Below, in pieces: positions 20,708-28,973 of a stretch of DNA of 64,000 bases. The position numbers and the translations under genes are program-made. The notes beneath the pieces were generated by a model. The model saw nothing but the letters and a program-made list of their open reading frames with translations. It made no database searches and was not told the DNA's origin. Origin of the DNA: Caulobacteraceae bacterium (GTDB lineage Bacteria > Pseudomonadota > Alphaproteobacteria > Caulobacterales > Caulobacteraceae); NCBI GenBank assembly GCA_947475735.1, contig CANJLQ010000013.1:57634-121633 (forward strand), written 5' to 3'. Within the stretch, counting starts at the first letter, position 1, and each line of letters opens with the position of its first letter.

Positions 20708-21945
20708 TGGTCGTCGCTCCCATAGGTCAGGGTGATGTTGACCACATGACGCATCACCGCGGCCTCGCGATCCAGGGTGTCGAGCCGGGCATTGGCCACG
20801 GCGGTGAAGGCTTCGATCACTTCGGTCAGTCCGACCCGGTCGGCGGCATAGGCGGCCGTCTCCAGATCGGATCGCTGCAGCACATTGGGCAGGACCACGT
20901 CGCGCGCGCGGCGCCAGAGGTCGTGATCCCTGGCGTGTTCGGCCAGGTCGGCGCGAAGGCCGGCCTCCAGCGTCCGGGCCGCGTCCTCCCGCTCGAGCCG
21001 GACGCGCAGGGCGTCGGCGGCGCGGGCCGCGATCACCGGGGCCTGCCTTTGACCCTGGAACAGGGGCAGGCTCACGCTCGCTCCGATCGACACCAGATCG
21101 CCGAACCGCGGATCTCGTCGGCTGTAGCTGGCGTTGAACGACCAGTCGGGACGTCGCCCCGCACGGGCCAGATCGACCTCCGCTTCGGCCCGCCGACCAG
21201 CGGCGGCGTAGGCGCGCAACCCCGGCACCCGATCCAGCCCGGCCCGCAATCCCGCAGGGTCCAGCCCCGACGCCGGTGGCGTGCCCTCGACGACGGCTGC
21301 GGCGTCGCCGGTCCAACGCGCCAGTTCCGCCCGCGCCGTTTCGGCATCGGCGACCAGCCGAGCCCGTCGATCCTGAAGCGCCGCCCTGAGCTGGACGGGT
21401 CCGAGCGCATTGGCCGGTCGATCGACCCCTGACGCCACCCCGGACGGCGCGGCCAGCCACAGGGGCTCCAGAGACGTCAGGACTTCGTCCAGCGCCGCCA
21501 ACCGACGATCGGCGTAGTACAGATCGATCCAGGCCAGGCCCGTGGCGATGCGGACGTCCCTGAGGACGATGGCATCCTCGGCTCCCGCCTCCCCGATGCG
21601 GGCGTCGGCGACGGCCCGTTCGGCCCGGCGCCGCGCCCGACTGGGAAGATCCTGTTCGATGCCGAGCCTGAGGATTGTGAAATCATCCTCGCCGAACTGA
21701 CCGGCCACCGGACCGGTGACGGGAAACCCGTCGAGCCCGAAGCTCAGGCGGGGGTCCGGCAGTTGACCGGCGGCGACCGCCTCGCTCCGGGCCGCCTCGA
21801 CCCCAAGCGCCGAGACCTGCAGGGCCGGAGCGTTGAATGTGGCCCGGGCCAGGGCGCCTTCGAAGGTCAGGGGCTCGGCCCGGACCGATCCGGTCCAGAC
21901 GCCCAGTGTCACGGCGAGCGCCGCGACCGTTCCGATCGTTCTCAT
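20704..21945 (-). CDS. cusC: TolC-family outer-membrane efflux protein
   Basis: 413-residue outer-membrane channel of the CusCBA pump. A signal peptide (MRTIGTVAALAVTLGVWTGSVRA) is followed by two TolC-type helical repeats rich in Ala/Arg/Glu, including LPDPRLSFGLDGFPVTGP and SVSLPLFQGQRQAPVIAARAADA, features of the OEP family. Overlapping start/stop codons with the genes on both sides show a tightly coupled operon. Confidence 0.92.
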   Translation of the reverse strand: MRTIGTVAALAVTLGVWTGSVRAEPLTFEGALARATFNAPALQVSALGVEAARSEAVAAGQLPDPRLSFGLDGFPVTGPVAGQFGEDDFTILRLGIEQDLPSRARRRAERAVADARIGEAGAEDAIVLRDVRIATGLAWIDLYYADRRLAALDEVLTSLEPLWLAAPSGVASGVDRPANALGPVQLRAALQDRRARLVADAETARAELARWTGDAAAVVEGTPPASGLDPAGLRAGLDRVPGLRAYAAAGRRAEAEVDLARAGRRPDWSFNASYSRRDPRFGDLVSIGASVSLPLFQGQRQAPVIAARAADALRVRLEREDAARTLEAGLRADLAEHARDHDLWRRARDVVLPNVLQRSDLETAAYAADRVGLTEVIEAFTAVANARLDTLDREAAVMRHVVNITLTYGSDDQ

Positions 21946-22235
21946 CCTTCTGCCCCCTGTCTAGGCGGTGATACGGTGTCGGAGGGGGCTTCGGGTGTCC
22001 TCGGAAGACCGCGCACGGTGCGGCCATGATCGCGACACGCCTTGAACGATCCGGCCGTGTGTTCGCGGGGCACACACACGATGCGACGAAACACATCGTG
22101 AGGATTGGGGGACGGGGGCGCGACCCGCCTGACGCAATCCGGATCGCTTGAACGGGCAGACGCGGTGCCTGGAAAGGCAAGAAGGGCGAAGGCGAGCGCA
22201 GTGGCGCTCACCACCGATTTGACGGGGCTGGACAT
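21942..22235 (-). CDS. Small exported protein upstream of cusC
   Basis: 97-residue protein of unknown function. It opens with a good signal peptide (VVSATALAFALLAFPGTASA) and has a short mature part with three cysteines (DCVRR, IVCVP, KACRD). Its stop overlaps the cusC start in an ATGA, which supports real translation. The periplasmic location and position in the operon suggest a metal-related part, but nothing in the sequence proves it. Confidence 0.55.
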   Translation of the reverse strand: MSSPVKSVVSATALAFALLAFPGTASARSSDPDCVRRVAPPSPNPHDVFRRIVCVPREHTAGSFKACRDHGRTVRGLPRTPEAPSDTVSPPRQGAEG

Positions 22236-22360
22236 GGATTTTTCCTGTGAAACATCAGAGCGCCTGCCACGCGCGGCACGACGCTGGGGCTGATCTGCGC
22301 AAGTCTGCGCGACACGCCCGCGCCCGGAGGCCAGGCGTGCGTCAGCGCGACCGCTGCGTA

Positions 22361-22726
22361 TCAGGCCCGATGTTTGGGGGGAAAGACCAGCGGCGGGGGC
22401 CCGACGCCTTCGCGAAACACGTCAAGGCGCAAATAGACGATCGGATGCCGGAAGACGGCGCACGGAATCGCCGGACGCGAAAGGATCGGAGGCGCCACGG
22501 CGGCACAGCCCATCTTGGCGATGCATTCGGGCGTCATGTTTTCGCAAGGGTTACCGGGCCGGTCGGTCTGAACCCTCGCCATCCCGGCCATCTCCGCGCA
22601 GTCTTCCATGCCGTCCATCACCCCGGCCGCCTGAAAGACCTGGATGGGAGTGGCATGCGCGGTCGCCTGGCCGATAAAACCGGCCAGGGCGAGCGCGAGC
22701 AGAAGTGTGCGGATGGCGGTCCACAT
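22361..22726 (-). CDS. Small exported Cys/Met-containing protein, first gene of the cus cluster
   Basis: 121-residue protein with signal peptide (MWTAIRTLLLALALAGFIGQATA) starting at 22726; an in-frame ATG at 22774 gives a longer, less likely form. The mature part has HATPIQVF, a cluster MDGMEDCAEMAGM and CENMTPECIAKMGCAAV, which looks able to bind thiophilic metal. Small proteins of this type are common at the head of cus-like operons; I know no assigned function. It precedes the 97-residue gene by 125 bases. Confidence 0.6.
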   Translation of the reverse strand: MWTAIRTLLLALALAGFIGQATAHATPIQVFQAAGVMDGMEDCAEMAGMARVQTDRPGNPCENMTPECIAKMGCAAVAPPILSRPAIPCAVFRHPIVYLRLDVFREGVGPPPLVFPPKHRA

Positions 22727-22845
22727 GGCGAGAGACCATACGCGCTTTGAATAGGGGCGAGTCAAGATTGACACCTGCGCAGCCGCTTTTCGACGGACGC
22801 TGGCCTGGGCGGCCTTGGTCGGATTGTGTAACTTTTCCTCGGGCG

Positions 22846-22873
22846 CGAGGGTTCAGGCGCAAACGAGCGTATA
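22846..22873 (+). promoter_or_regulatory. ECF-type promoter of copC-copD
   Basis: CGAGGG at 22846-22851, 15 bases, GCGTATA at 22867-22873. The -10-like element ends 34 bases before the copC ATG. It is one of nine exact copies of this two-block motif in the window. Confidence 0.75.
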
Positions 22874-22907
22874 TCCCTAAGATACCTGTCACTTACGGAG
22901 TTGTTTG

Positions 22908-23270
22908 ATGCCCAATCGCAAATTCCTTTCTCTGGTCGGCGCGGCCGGAGCCCTGCTGCTGGTCGCGACCCAGGCCGACGCCCACGCGCGTGTCGTCGCC
23001 TCCACGCCGGCCGCCAGCGCCACGGTCGCCTCCACGCGCGCGATTACCGTGACCTTCAGTGAACGTGTCGCCCCGGCCTTCTCTGGCCTCGATCTCGTCA
23101 GCGCCGCAGGCACCAAAATCCCCGTGACCTCCAGCGTCTCTGACGACGGCAAGACGATCTCGGGCCGCACAGCGCGCGCTCTGTCCGCCGGAACCTATAC
23201 GGTGAACTGGCGTGCGGCTTCGGCGGATGGTCACCGCATGACCGGAAACTTTGCCTTCACCGTGCGCTAA
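22908..23270 (+). CDS. copC: Periplasmic copper-binding protein CopC (first copy)
   Basis: 120-residue CopC. The signal peptide ends at ADA, so the mature chain starts His-Ala-Arg (HARVVASTP), giving the N-terminal histidine of the Cu(II) site; the other ligands, Asp and His, are in SADGHRMTGNF near the C-terminus. The family core TVTFSERVAPAFSGLDL is present. It lacks the Met-rich Cu(I) loop of longer CopC forms. CopD follows five bases after the stop. Transcription is expected from the ECF-type promoter just upstream. Confidence 0.93.
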   Translation: MPNRKFLSLVGAAGALLLVATQADAHARVVASTPAASATVASTRAITVTFSERVAPAFSGLDLVSAAGTKIPVTSSVSDDGKTISGRTARALSAGTYTVNWRAASADGHRMTGNFAFTVR

Positions 23271-23275
23271 GACCC

Positions 23276-24211
23276 GTGCTCGACCTTCTGGTGATCGGTC
23301 TGCGCCTCGCGCAGTACGGCGGTGCCGTCATCCTGCTTGGGACGCCGCTTTTCCTGCTCTACGGACTGCGCGGACCTGATGCCGTCGCCCAGAGCTGGGC
23401 GAGAGGGCTGCTCATTGGGGCCTGTGCCGTCGTCGCGGTGGCGTCGGCCCTGGCCCTTGTGGCTCAGACCTCCGTCATGGCGGGATCGATCGCGGAAGGT
23501 CTCAAGCCGGCTTCTCTGGGCTTCATGATCACCGGCACCAGCCTGGGCCCCGCCTTTCTGTTGAGGGTGGGTCTGGGCCTGACGGCCTTGACCGTCGTGC
23601 TTCTGGGTCGACCCTCGCGGTTTCAGTGGGGGCTGCTCGTCCTGGCCGGCCTGTTGGTGAGCGCGAGCTTCGCCTGGACCGGCCATGGCGCGGCAACGGA
23701 AGGCGCGGGTCGTTACCCCCACCTGCTGTCCACCATTCTGCACAGTTGGGCGGCGGCCCTGTGGCTCGGCGCGCTGGTGGCGCTGTGGATCATGACCGCA
23801 GGGCACCGTCCCGGTGATTTCCGGTCCGATCAAGTCCTGCACCGCGCGCTGCACGGGTTCGCAGGCGTGGGCTCGGCCGCTGTCGCGATCCTGATCCTGA
23901 GCGGCCTGGTCAACAGCTGGTTCATGGTCGGGATCGACCGGATCGACGGGCTTGTGACCACGCCTTATGGATGGCTCCTGCTGTTCAAGTTGCTGCTGTT
24001 TGGCCTGATGCTGGCTCTGGCGGCCTCGAACCGCTTCCAATTGACCCCTGATCTGCTCGATGCGCTCGACGATCCGGATGATATGCGCCTGGCCATCGGC
24101 CGACTGAAGCGCAGCCTCAGGGTCGAAACCTTCGTCGCTCTGGCGTTGCTCGCCGTCGTGGCCGTCATGGGCACGCTCGCTCCCGTGTCGGCGATGGACA
24201 TGGCGATGTAG
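23276..24211 (+). CDS. copD: Copper resistance membrane protein CopD
   Basis: 311-residue inner-membrane protein with about eight hydrophobic segments, thought to move copper across the membrane together with CopC. Typical features are the N-terminal LRLAQYGGAVILLGTPLFLLYGL, the middle FAWTGHGAATEGAGRYPHLLSTILHSWAAALWLGALVAL with its conserved histidines, and LLFKLLLFGLMLALAASNRF. GTG start at 23276, five bases after copC, so the two form one transcript. Confidence 0.93.
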   Translation: MLDLLVIGLRLAQYGGAVILLGTPLFLLYGLRGPDAVAQSWARGLLIGACAVVAVASALALVAQTSVMAGSIAEGLKPASLGFMITGTSLGPAFLLRVGLGLTALTVVLLGRPSRFQWGLLVLAGLLVSASFAWTGHGAATEGAGRYPHLLSTILHSWAAALWLGALVALWIMTAGHRPGDFRSDQVLHRALHGFAGVGSAAVAILILSGLVNSWFMVGIDRIDGLVTTPYGWLLLFKLLLFGLMLALAASNRFQLTPDLLDALDDPDDMRLAIGRLKRSLRVETFVALALLAVVAVMGTLAPVSAMDMAM

Positions 24212-24336
24212 TCCTTCCGGGCGAGCGACCCGGTGCGCCTGCGACACGCTGTCTGCTGCCGACGTGATGTGACGCCGCAGCCCTGTCCCCTGCCGGCTCT
24301 TCTGCTATTCAGGCGCCGCTCGGCTGAGGCTGTGCA

Positions 24337-24364
24337 CGAGGGAGCGGGCCGGCTGGCGCGTAGT
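24337..24364 (+). promoter_or_regulatory. ECF-type promoter of the cnrYXH-like operon
   Basis: CGAGGG at 24337-24342, 15 bases, GCGTAGT from 24358. It ends about 30 bases before the anti-sigma start. Presence of the motif before the sigma operon itself points to autoregulation. Confidence 0.75.
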
Positions 24365-24394
24365 AGAGGTATGGGGGCATGAGGAGAGTTCAGA

Positions 24395-24676
24395 ATGACA
24401 CGTGATCTGGATGAGTTGCTCGCGCGGCTGGCCGCAACGCCGGTCGACCGGCCACTGGACGCACTGGAGTCGCAGGTGTGGACACGCGTCGACGCCTTGC
24501 GCACGGAGAGACTGATGGCGCAGCTACGGGGCGGGGCGGTGGCCGTCGCCCTCGTCGCAGGGCTCACCGCGGGCGGCGTGGGTGCCGTCGCTTCACCCAG
24601 GGTTCCGACGGAGATGTCGATCTTCACTGTCGAAGCCGGACTGTCTCCCCTGTTGAGACTGGATGCTGCCTCATGA
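24395..24676 (+). CDS. CnrY-like single-pass anti-sigma factor
   Basis: 93-residue protein with a charged cytoplasmic N-terminus (MTRDLDELLARLAATPVDRPLDALESQVWTRVDALRTE), one membrane helix at about 47-67 (GGAVAVALVAGLTAGGVGAVA) and a short periplasmic tail. Size and layout match CnrY of Cupriavidus, which holds the sigma factor CnrH at the membrane until the sensor CnrX binds metal. Sequence similarity to CnrY itself cannot be judged by eye; the call rests on gene order Y-X-H, topology and size. Its stop overlaps the sensor start (ATGA). Confidence 0.72.
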   Translation: MTRDLDELLARLAATPVDRPLDALESQVWTRVDALRTERLMAQLRGGAVAVALVAGLTAGGVGAVASPRVPTEMSIFTVEAGLSPLLRLDAAS

Positions 24677-25113
24677 TGAAAGGCTGGCGCACGATCGCGC
24701 TAACGGCGGTGCTGGCGGCCATCGCCAGCGCGGCGGGAACCTGGATTGGGGCCAGCTGGGTCCTGGACCGCCGTGAGCCCCCTTCCCTGCACGACATTGT
24801 TCACGACGAGCTGGATCTGACCGCGGCGCAACACGCCGAAATCGACGTGATCGAGGCGCGGTTCGCCGCCATCCGCCCTGGGCTTGAGGGCGAGGTCCGT
24901 GCCGCCAACCTGGAACTGGCGCAGGCCATCGAGCAGGGCGAGGGCGACGGCCCTCAGGTCCAGGCCGCCGTTGATCATTTCCACGCCGCCATGGGTGCCT
25001 TGCAGAAAGAGACCATCGCGCATGTGTTCGAGATGCGATCGGTCCTGACACCGGAGCAGGCCGCCGTTTTCAACGACCGGATCGTCGAAGCCCTTTCGCC
25101 GACCGAGTCCTAA
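24673..25113 (+). CDS. CnrX-like periplasmic metal sensor
   Basis: 146-residue membrane-anchored sensor of the CnrX/heavy-metal-resistance (Spy-like) family. One N-terminal membrane helix (TIALTAVLAAIASAAGTWIGASWVL) leads to a helical periplasmic domain. Metal ligands of CnrX have counterparts: His40 and His44 (HDIVH), a glutamate in QHAEIDVIEARF, and His117 with Met121 (HVFEM) just before LTPEQ. In CnrX these bind Ni/Co; here the copper context suggests that Cu may be the signal, which is inference. ATG 24673 or 24676 may be used. Confidence 0.8.
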   Translation: MMKGWRTIALTAVLAAIASAAGTWIGASWVLDRREPPSLHDIVHDELDLTAAQHAEIDVIEARFAAIRPGLEGEVRAANLELAQAIEQGEGDGPQVQAAVDHFHAAMGALQKETIAHVFEMRSVLTPEQAAVFNDRIVEALSPTES

Positions 25114-25121
25114 GGCTCGGC

Positions 25122-25676
25122 ATGGACACTCTTGGGGACCTGCCGGCTCGCGCCGCCGCCGGGGACCGGGCGGCGTTCAGCGACCTGATGCGGCAGACAA
25201 AGTCCGCTCTCTTCCGCTTCATCCGCCGTTATGTGGGCGACGAGCAGGACGCACACGACCTTCTGCAGGAAAGCTATGCCGCGGCCTGGCTGAGCCTGCG
25301 GCGCTATGATCCCAGTCGCCCATTCGAAGCCTGGCTGCGGACGATCGCTCTGAACAAATGCCGGGACTGGTCCCGTCGCCGCTTCGTACGCCGGCTCGTT
25401 CACGGCGCGACTGACCTTGCCAGCCCGGAGGCCCTCTCGGTACCGGATGGGACCGGGCCTGCCGACGAGCAGATCGAGATGGCCGGCAGGCTGGCCAGGC
25501 TGAATGAAGAGATTAATCTGCTGGCACCGCATCTCAAGGCTCCCCTTCTTCTCACGGCGATCGAGGGCCGGAGCCAGTCCGACGCGGCCAAAATCCTCGG
25601 AATCTCGGTCAAGGCGGTGGAGACGCGTATCGCTCGGGCTCGCCGCAGATTGTTCGACGCGCTGAAGGAGGCGTGA
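25122..25676 (+). CDS. ECF RNA polymerase sigma factor, CnrH-like
   Basis: 184-residue sigma-70-type ECF factor. Region 2 lies at about 13-80 (IRRYVGDEQDAHDLLQESYAAAWLSLRRYDPSRPFEAWLRTIALNKCRDWSRRR) and region 4 at about 120-180 with the helix-turn-helix SQSDAAKILGISVKAVETRIARARRRLF. It follows the sensor by eight bases. Without anti-sigma block it should direct polymerase to its own promoter class; the CGAGGG-15-GCGTA motif before its own operon and before eight further sites in the window is the natural target. Confidence 0.9.
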   Translation: MDTLGDLPARAAAGDRAAFSDLMRQTKSALFRFIRRYVGDEQDAHDLLQESYAAAWLSLRRYDPSRPFEAWLRTIALNKCRDWSRRRFVRRLVHGATDLASPEALSVPDGTGPADEQIEMAGRLARLNEEINLLAPHLKAPLLLTAIEGRSQSDAAKILGISVKAVETRIARARRRLFDALKEA

Positions 25677-25760
25677 CCTCGCGCTGTCCGCGCCCGACCG
25701 CGTTTCAACCCCGCAACCGACGGAGGCGACCGTGGGCTGGAGCTTTGCGAAACCGGATCG

Positions 25761-25787
25761 CCCGACATGTCGACGAGGGATGTCGGG
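25761..25787. promoter_or_regulatory. Inverted repeat around the copC2 promoter -35 element
   Basis: Arms CCCGACAT (25761-25768) and ATGTCGGG (25780-25787), perfectly complementary, enclose 11 bases that contain the CGAGGG block of the copC2 promoter. It may be an operator for a second regulator, or a terminator for the sigma gene; no T-run follows, which argues against a terminator. Confidence 0.45.
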
Positions 25788-25801
25788 CCGGAGCGCGTAT
25801 A
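25774..25801 (+). promoter_or_regulatory. ECF-type promoter of copC2
   Basis: CGAGGG at 25774-25779, 15 bases, GCGTATA at 25795-25801; 53 bases before the ATG. Same -10 block and CCCTTA-like continuation as the copC-copD promoter. Confidence 0.75.
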
Positions 25802-25854
25802 CCCTTATAGGCACCGGACCCGCTCCCCCTCCCGGTGCGTCTCAGGAGACCGTT

Positions 25855-26265
25855 ATGAACCGTTCGATTATCGCCAGCCTGGCTCTCGTCTCGGCAGTCG
25901 CCCTTTCGTCGGCGGCTCAAGCCCAGAGCAATCCGCATGCCGGCATGTCCGCACAAGAGCACGCCGCCATGCCGGCTGCCGCCGCTTCCGGCGTCGTCAC
26001 CACTCCCGCCGACAATGCGATGCTGAGCGTCGCGCCCAAGACCTTCACCGCCACCTTCCCCCACGCCATGACCCTGAAGGCGCTGAAGCTGACCGGACCG
26101 GCGACGGAAACCGTCGATGTCCAGATCGCGGCGGGCACAGCGCCTCAGACGACGATCAGCACGCCCCTGCCCACCCTCGCGCCCGGCAGCTATGCCGCCG
26201 CCTGGACCGCGACGGGCTCCGACGGCCATGAGATGAACGGGACCGTTCGCTTCATGGTGCACTGA
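25855..26265 (+). CDS. CopC-family periplasmic copper-binding protein (second copy)
   Basis: 136-residue CopC-like protein with signal peptide (SIIASLALVSAVALSSAAQA). The mature N-terminus is longer than in the first copy and holds PHAGMSAQEHAAM, a His/Met stretch that could bind Cu(I) or Cu(II). The Ig-like core follows (GVVTTPADNAMLSVAPKTFTATFPHAM), and the C-terminal ligand pair is kept in GSDGHEMNG. It has no CopD partner directly downstream; a strong terminator follows. Confidence 0.88.
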   Translation: MNRSIIASLALVSAVALSSAAQAQSNPHAGMSAQEHAAMPAAAASGVVTTPADNAMLSVAPKTFTATFPHAMTLKALKLTGPATETVDVQIAAGTAPQTTISTPLPTLAPGSYAAAWTATGSDGHEMNGTVRFMVH

Positions 26266-26316
26266 AGGCCCTGGCCTCCTGATCCCCCTGGGAGGCTTTG
26301 ACGCCTGACGTGGACG

Positions 26317-26347
26317 AAGCGCCGTGCGGCGATGCCGCACGGCGCTT
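26317..26347 (+). terminator. Intrinsic terminator after copC2
   Basis: Fourteen-base perfect stem (26317-26330 with 26334-26347) around a three-base GAT loop, GC-rich, with the sequence TTTCGATTC after it. Placed 51 bases after the copC2 stop. Confidence 0.8.
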
Positions 26348-26349
26348 TC

Positions 26350-27260
26350 GATTCAAGCCTTGCGATCCCGGTTAAAACATCAGTGCTTCCCGGCCGGCGA
26401 AAAAGGGGCCGCGCGACTGTTTGGATGGAGGAGACAGCGACTGACGGCCGTGACCCGTGTTGGTGATCGATGATTTCCGCCGGGGACTTTTATAGGACCG
26501 ACAATGCCGGATCCGCGATCTGGCTGAGGACAGCATATTTGTCCCCGCACGACGGGCCATCGGACCGCCGGGTGGTATCGAGGCAGGGTAGCGATTTCCG
26601 CCAGGACCCCGCTCGTGGAGCAGTCTATCGGCACACAACCGTCCGATGGGTTCCGAACCGAACGAGAGGGTTTGGGTCGAAGGTGTCGTCTCGGGTCGAT
26701 CAGCAGAATGCTGGAGACGAACGCCACTTTCACTACACTCCAGTCCGAGGCCAGACTTCCAGACCGACTGGCCCCTCGCGCTCTTCGTTTGGCCGCTTCC
26801 GATCATGGTCCGGTGGCGCGCACATTGCGGACCACCGGGACGAAGACTTCGGCCAGGCGTTCCCAGGCGTAACGCTCGCGACCCCAGAGGGCACGAGCTT
26901 GAAGGGCCTTGGCGCGACTCTCCTGGAACCGATGCTTCTTTCGGCGGCCTAACCGACCCCTTGGTCGCGTCAACGACTGCGTTGGTAGACGTCGCCAAAG
27001 GCCAGTCGTGGCCTCCGACAACGGTGGCCCGCTCATCGATGCGATCGGCGATTCCGATCTCCATGGCGTGTCCAAGGTGAATGACCAGTCTCCCTGTGCG
27101 CGGCTATCGATGATCCGACCAACGACAGTCCGCCCGTCTACGCGCGGTCGATTTCTTGGAGTGCCAATCCGTCAAACCTATGATCTGATCGGGCATCGCT
27201 ATCCCGTCGGCACGACAGCCGCAGCCCTCATCCCCTGCTCAATCAACATTGGAGTGTCAC
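26350..27260. other. Gene-free stretch of about 900 bases
   Basis: No recognisable gene. The open frames on both strands have no known motifs, and base composition looks less GC-rich than the neighbours. It may be decayed coding DNA; I cannot name a parent gene. The promoter for the DUF4198 gene should lie near its right end, but the CGAGGG-15-GCGTA motif is absent there. Confidence 0.4.
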
Positions 27261-28061
27261 ATGTTTCTCGAACTCAAGCGCGTCCCGAGCGCTTGGCAAG
27301 CCGGCCTCGCCGGAGCCTGTCTGCTGTCGATGGTGGCGACCAGCGCGTCGGCCCACGACTTCTTCATTCGGCCCTCAGACTTCCTCGCGGCACGCGGCGC
27401 GCCGCTCATGGTGGACCTCACCATCGCTGGCCGCTTCCCCGATCTCGAAAACGCCGTGCCACTGGATCGGATCGCCGAACTTCGCGTGGTCGGTGACCAG
27501 GGCGCGGTGTTCGAAGCCGTCGGGCCTGGACCGCAGTCCTTGAAATCCCGCTTCCGTGGCGAAGCGCCGGGTCTGGCCATCCTTTCAGCCCGCGCCCTGC
27601 CCCGGGAGGTCGAATATCCGGAGGAGCGGATCGAGGGCATCCTGGAAGAGTATCAGGTCAGTCCCGAAGCGGTCAGATCCGTCGAGCAACTGCCACGTCC
27701 TCGGACGCTGAAAGTCCTTTCAAGCCGTTTCGCCAAGTCGTTCGTCTGCGTCGAGCGCTGTGAGGGTGGCAGCGATTCCACGCGGCCTGTGGGACACAAT
27801 CTCGAGTTCGTGGCGGTAGGTGGCTCTGCGGACAAATTCATCCTGCTTTCCCATGGAACACCGCTCGCGGATTACCCGGTCGTCGTCGCGACCGAGGACG
27901 GTACCCGCCATCGCGCCAGGACAACGACCACTGGGGGGGTCGAAGTTCCTGCCGGGGCGACGGGTCCGGTGATGCTGTTTGCTGCGGTCATGACGCCACC
28001 GATCGATCCGGCTGAACGATTTGTCCTGAACCTGGCGTCCCTGACAATCGCTGCCGACTAG
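27261..28061 (+). CDS. DUF4198 exported protein (first copy)
   Basis: 266-residue periplasmic protein of the DUF4198/NikM-like family, linked in other bacteria to metal uptake or handling. The signal peptide ends in TSASA, so the mature chain would begin His-Asp-Phe-Phe. A CxxxC motif is present in AKSFVCVERCEGG, and the C-terminal beta domain has GTPLADYPVVVATEDG and VPAGATGPVMLFAA. A paralogue with the same features lies at 55777-56595. It is followed by a bidirectional terminator. Metal binding is inferred from the N-terminal His and the CxxxC. Confidence 0.82.
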   Translation: MFLELKRVPSAWQAGLAGACLLSMVATSASAHDFFIRPSDFLAARGAPLMVDLTIAGRFPDLENAVPLDRIAELRVVGDQGAVFEAVGPGPQSLKSRFRGEAPGLAILSARALPREVEYPEERIEGILEEYQVSPEAVRSVEQLPRPRTLKVLSSRFAKSFVCVERCEGGSDSTRPVGHNLEFVAVGGSADKFILLSHGTPLADYPVVVATEDGTRHRARTTTTGGVEVPAGATGPVMLFAAVMTPPIDPAERFVLNLASLTIAAD

Positions 28062-28148
28062 TCCCCAACCGCAGGACGTCCGTCTCGCCAGGGCGGGGTC
28101 AATTCAACAAGCCGACGAACCGTTGCGGGCTTCAAGCTGCGGTTAATG

Positions 28149-28180
28149 AGACCGCCGTGCAAAGTTTTGCACGGCGGTCT
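28149..28180. terminator. Bidirectional intrinsic terminator
   Basis: Fifteen-base perfect stem (28149-28163 with 28166-28180) with two central bases. Its inner part is AT-rich and the outer part GC-rich. It stands between the convergent DUF4198 and DUF305 genes and can serve both. Confidence 0.8.
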
Positions 28181-28292
28181 GTTCTGTCCGAGGACGCTCC
28201 CTACGCGTGGGCGACTGCCGAAATGCCGAGGGCCGTATCGCTGAGCCGATCGCCCGATCAGGTCTCCACATCGCCCCCTCACCGCCAGGTGA

Positions 28293-28973
28293 CTAGCCGG
28301 GGGTTCCCGGATTGGACTGGAGCCAGGATTGCAGTTCGCCGATGTCGGCTGTCTGCATCTCGACCGTCTTCTGCGCCATTCGCTCAATCTCGGCGCCCGG
28401 GCTCCGCTCGAGCACCACCCGAGCCATATCCAGGGCGCCCTGATGGTGCGCGATCATCTTGCGAGCCCAGGTCTGATCCGTGTTCGCCCCCGTCGCAGCC
28501 ATCATGGCCTCGTTCATTTTGGCCTCGGCCGACGCGAACGGAGATCCCTGACCGCTCGGAGGAGCCGAGTCGGATGTGGCCCCGGCCTGGGTCTCCAGCC
28601 AGCGCCGCAGCTCGGCGATATCCTGGGTCTGCATCTCGATAGTCTTCTGGGCCATACGCCTGATCTCAGAGTCCTGCGTGTCGCGCAGCACGATCTCGGA
28701 CATATCGAGCGCACCCTGGTGGTGGGGGATCATTTTCCGCGCCCAGGTTTCATCCGCGCTCGCCCCGGTCGCCGCCATCATGGCCTCATGCATCTTCATC
28801 TCGGCCGGGGAAAAAGGCGTCCGCGCCATCGGCATGGGCTGCTCTGCCGCCGCCATCGACGCATCGCCTTCGGGCGCAGCCTGCGGCTCAGTGGCCGGAG
28901 AGCAGGCCGACAAGACGATGGCCGAACAGCCCACCGCCAGCAGCAAAGTGCGTGTCGCAATCGAGTCTGACAT
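28293..28973 (-). CDS. Lipoprotein with two tandem DUF305 domains
   Basis: 226-residue exported lipoprotein (lipobox VLSAC). It contains the DUF305 helical domain twice: about residues 55-127 and 138-215. Both carry EAMMAATGA, TWARKMI-HHQGALDM and EIRRMAQKTIEMQT-type blocks, so the second copy arose by internal duplication. Single DUF305 proteins are common beside copper genes and have a conserved HHQGA-like metal site; here there are two such sites plus a Met-rich linker. Chosen start is 28973 (MSDSIATR). Confidence 0.85.
   Translation of the reverse strand: MSDSIATRTLLLAVGCSAIVLSACSPATEPQAAPEGDASMAAAEQPMPMARTPFSPAEMKMHEAMMAATGASADETWARKMIPHHQGALDMSEIVLRDTQDSEIRRMAQKTIEMQTQDIAELRRWLETQAGATSDSAPPSGQGSPFASAEAKMNEAMMAATGANTDQTWARKMIAHHQGALDMARVVLERSPGAEIERMAQKTVEMQTADIGELQSWLQSNPGTPG

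Noticed and set aside
22727..22775. GCGTATGG on the minus strand before the cus cluster, like the -10 of the ECF-type promoter
   Set aside because: The block 15 bases further upstream is TGACTC, not CGAGGG, and the site is only about 10 bases from the start codon. I do not count it as a regulon member.
26372..27064. 230-codon open frame on the minus strand
   Set aside because: No recognisable domain, no ribosome-binding site, and amino-acid use (many Ser, Arg, Pro) typical of chance frames in GC-rich DNA.
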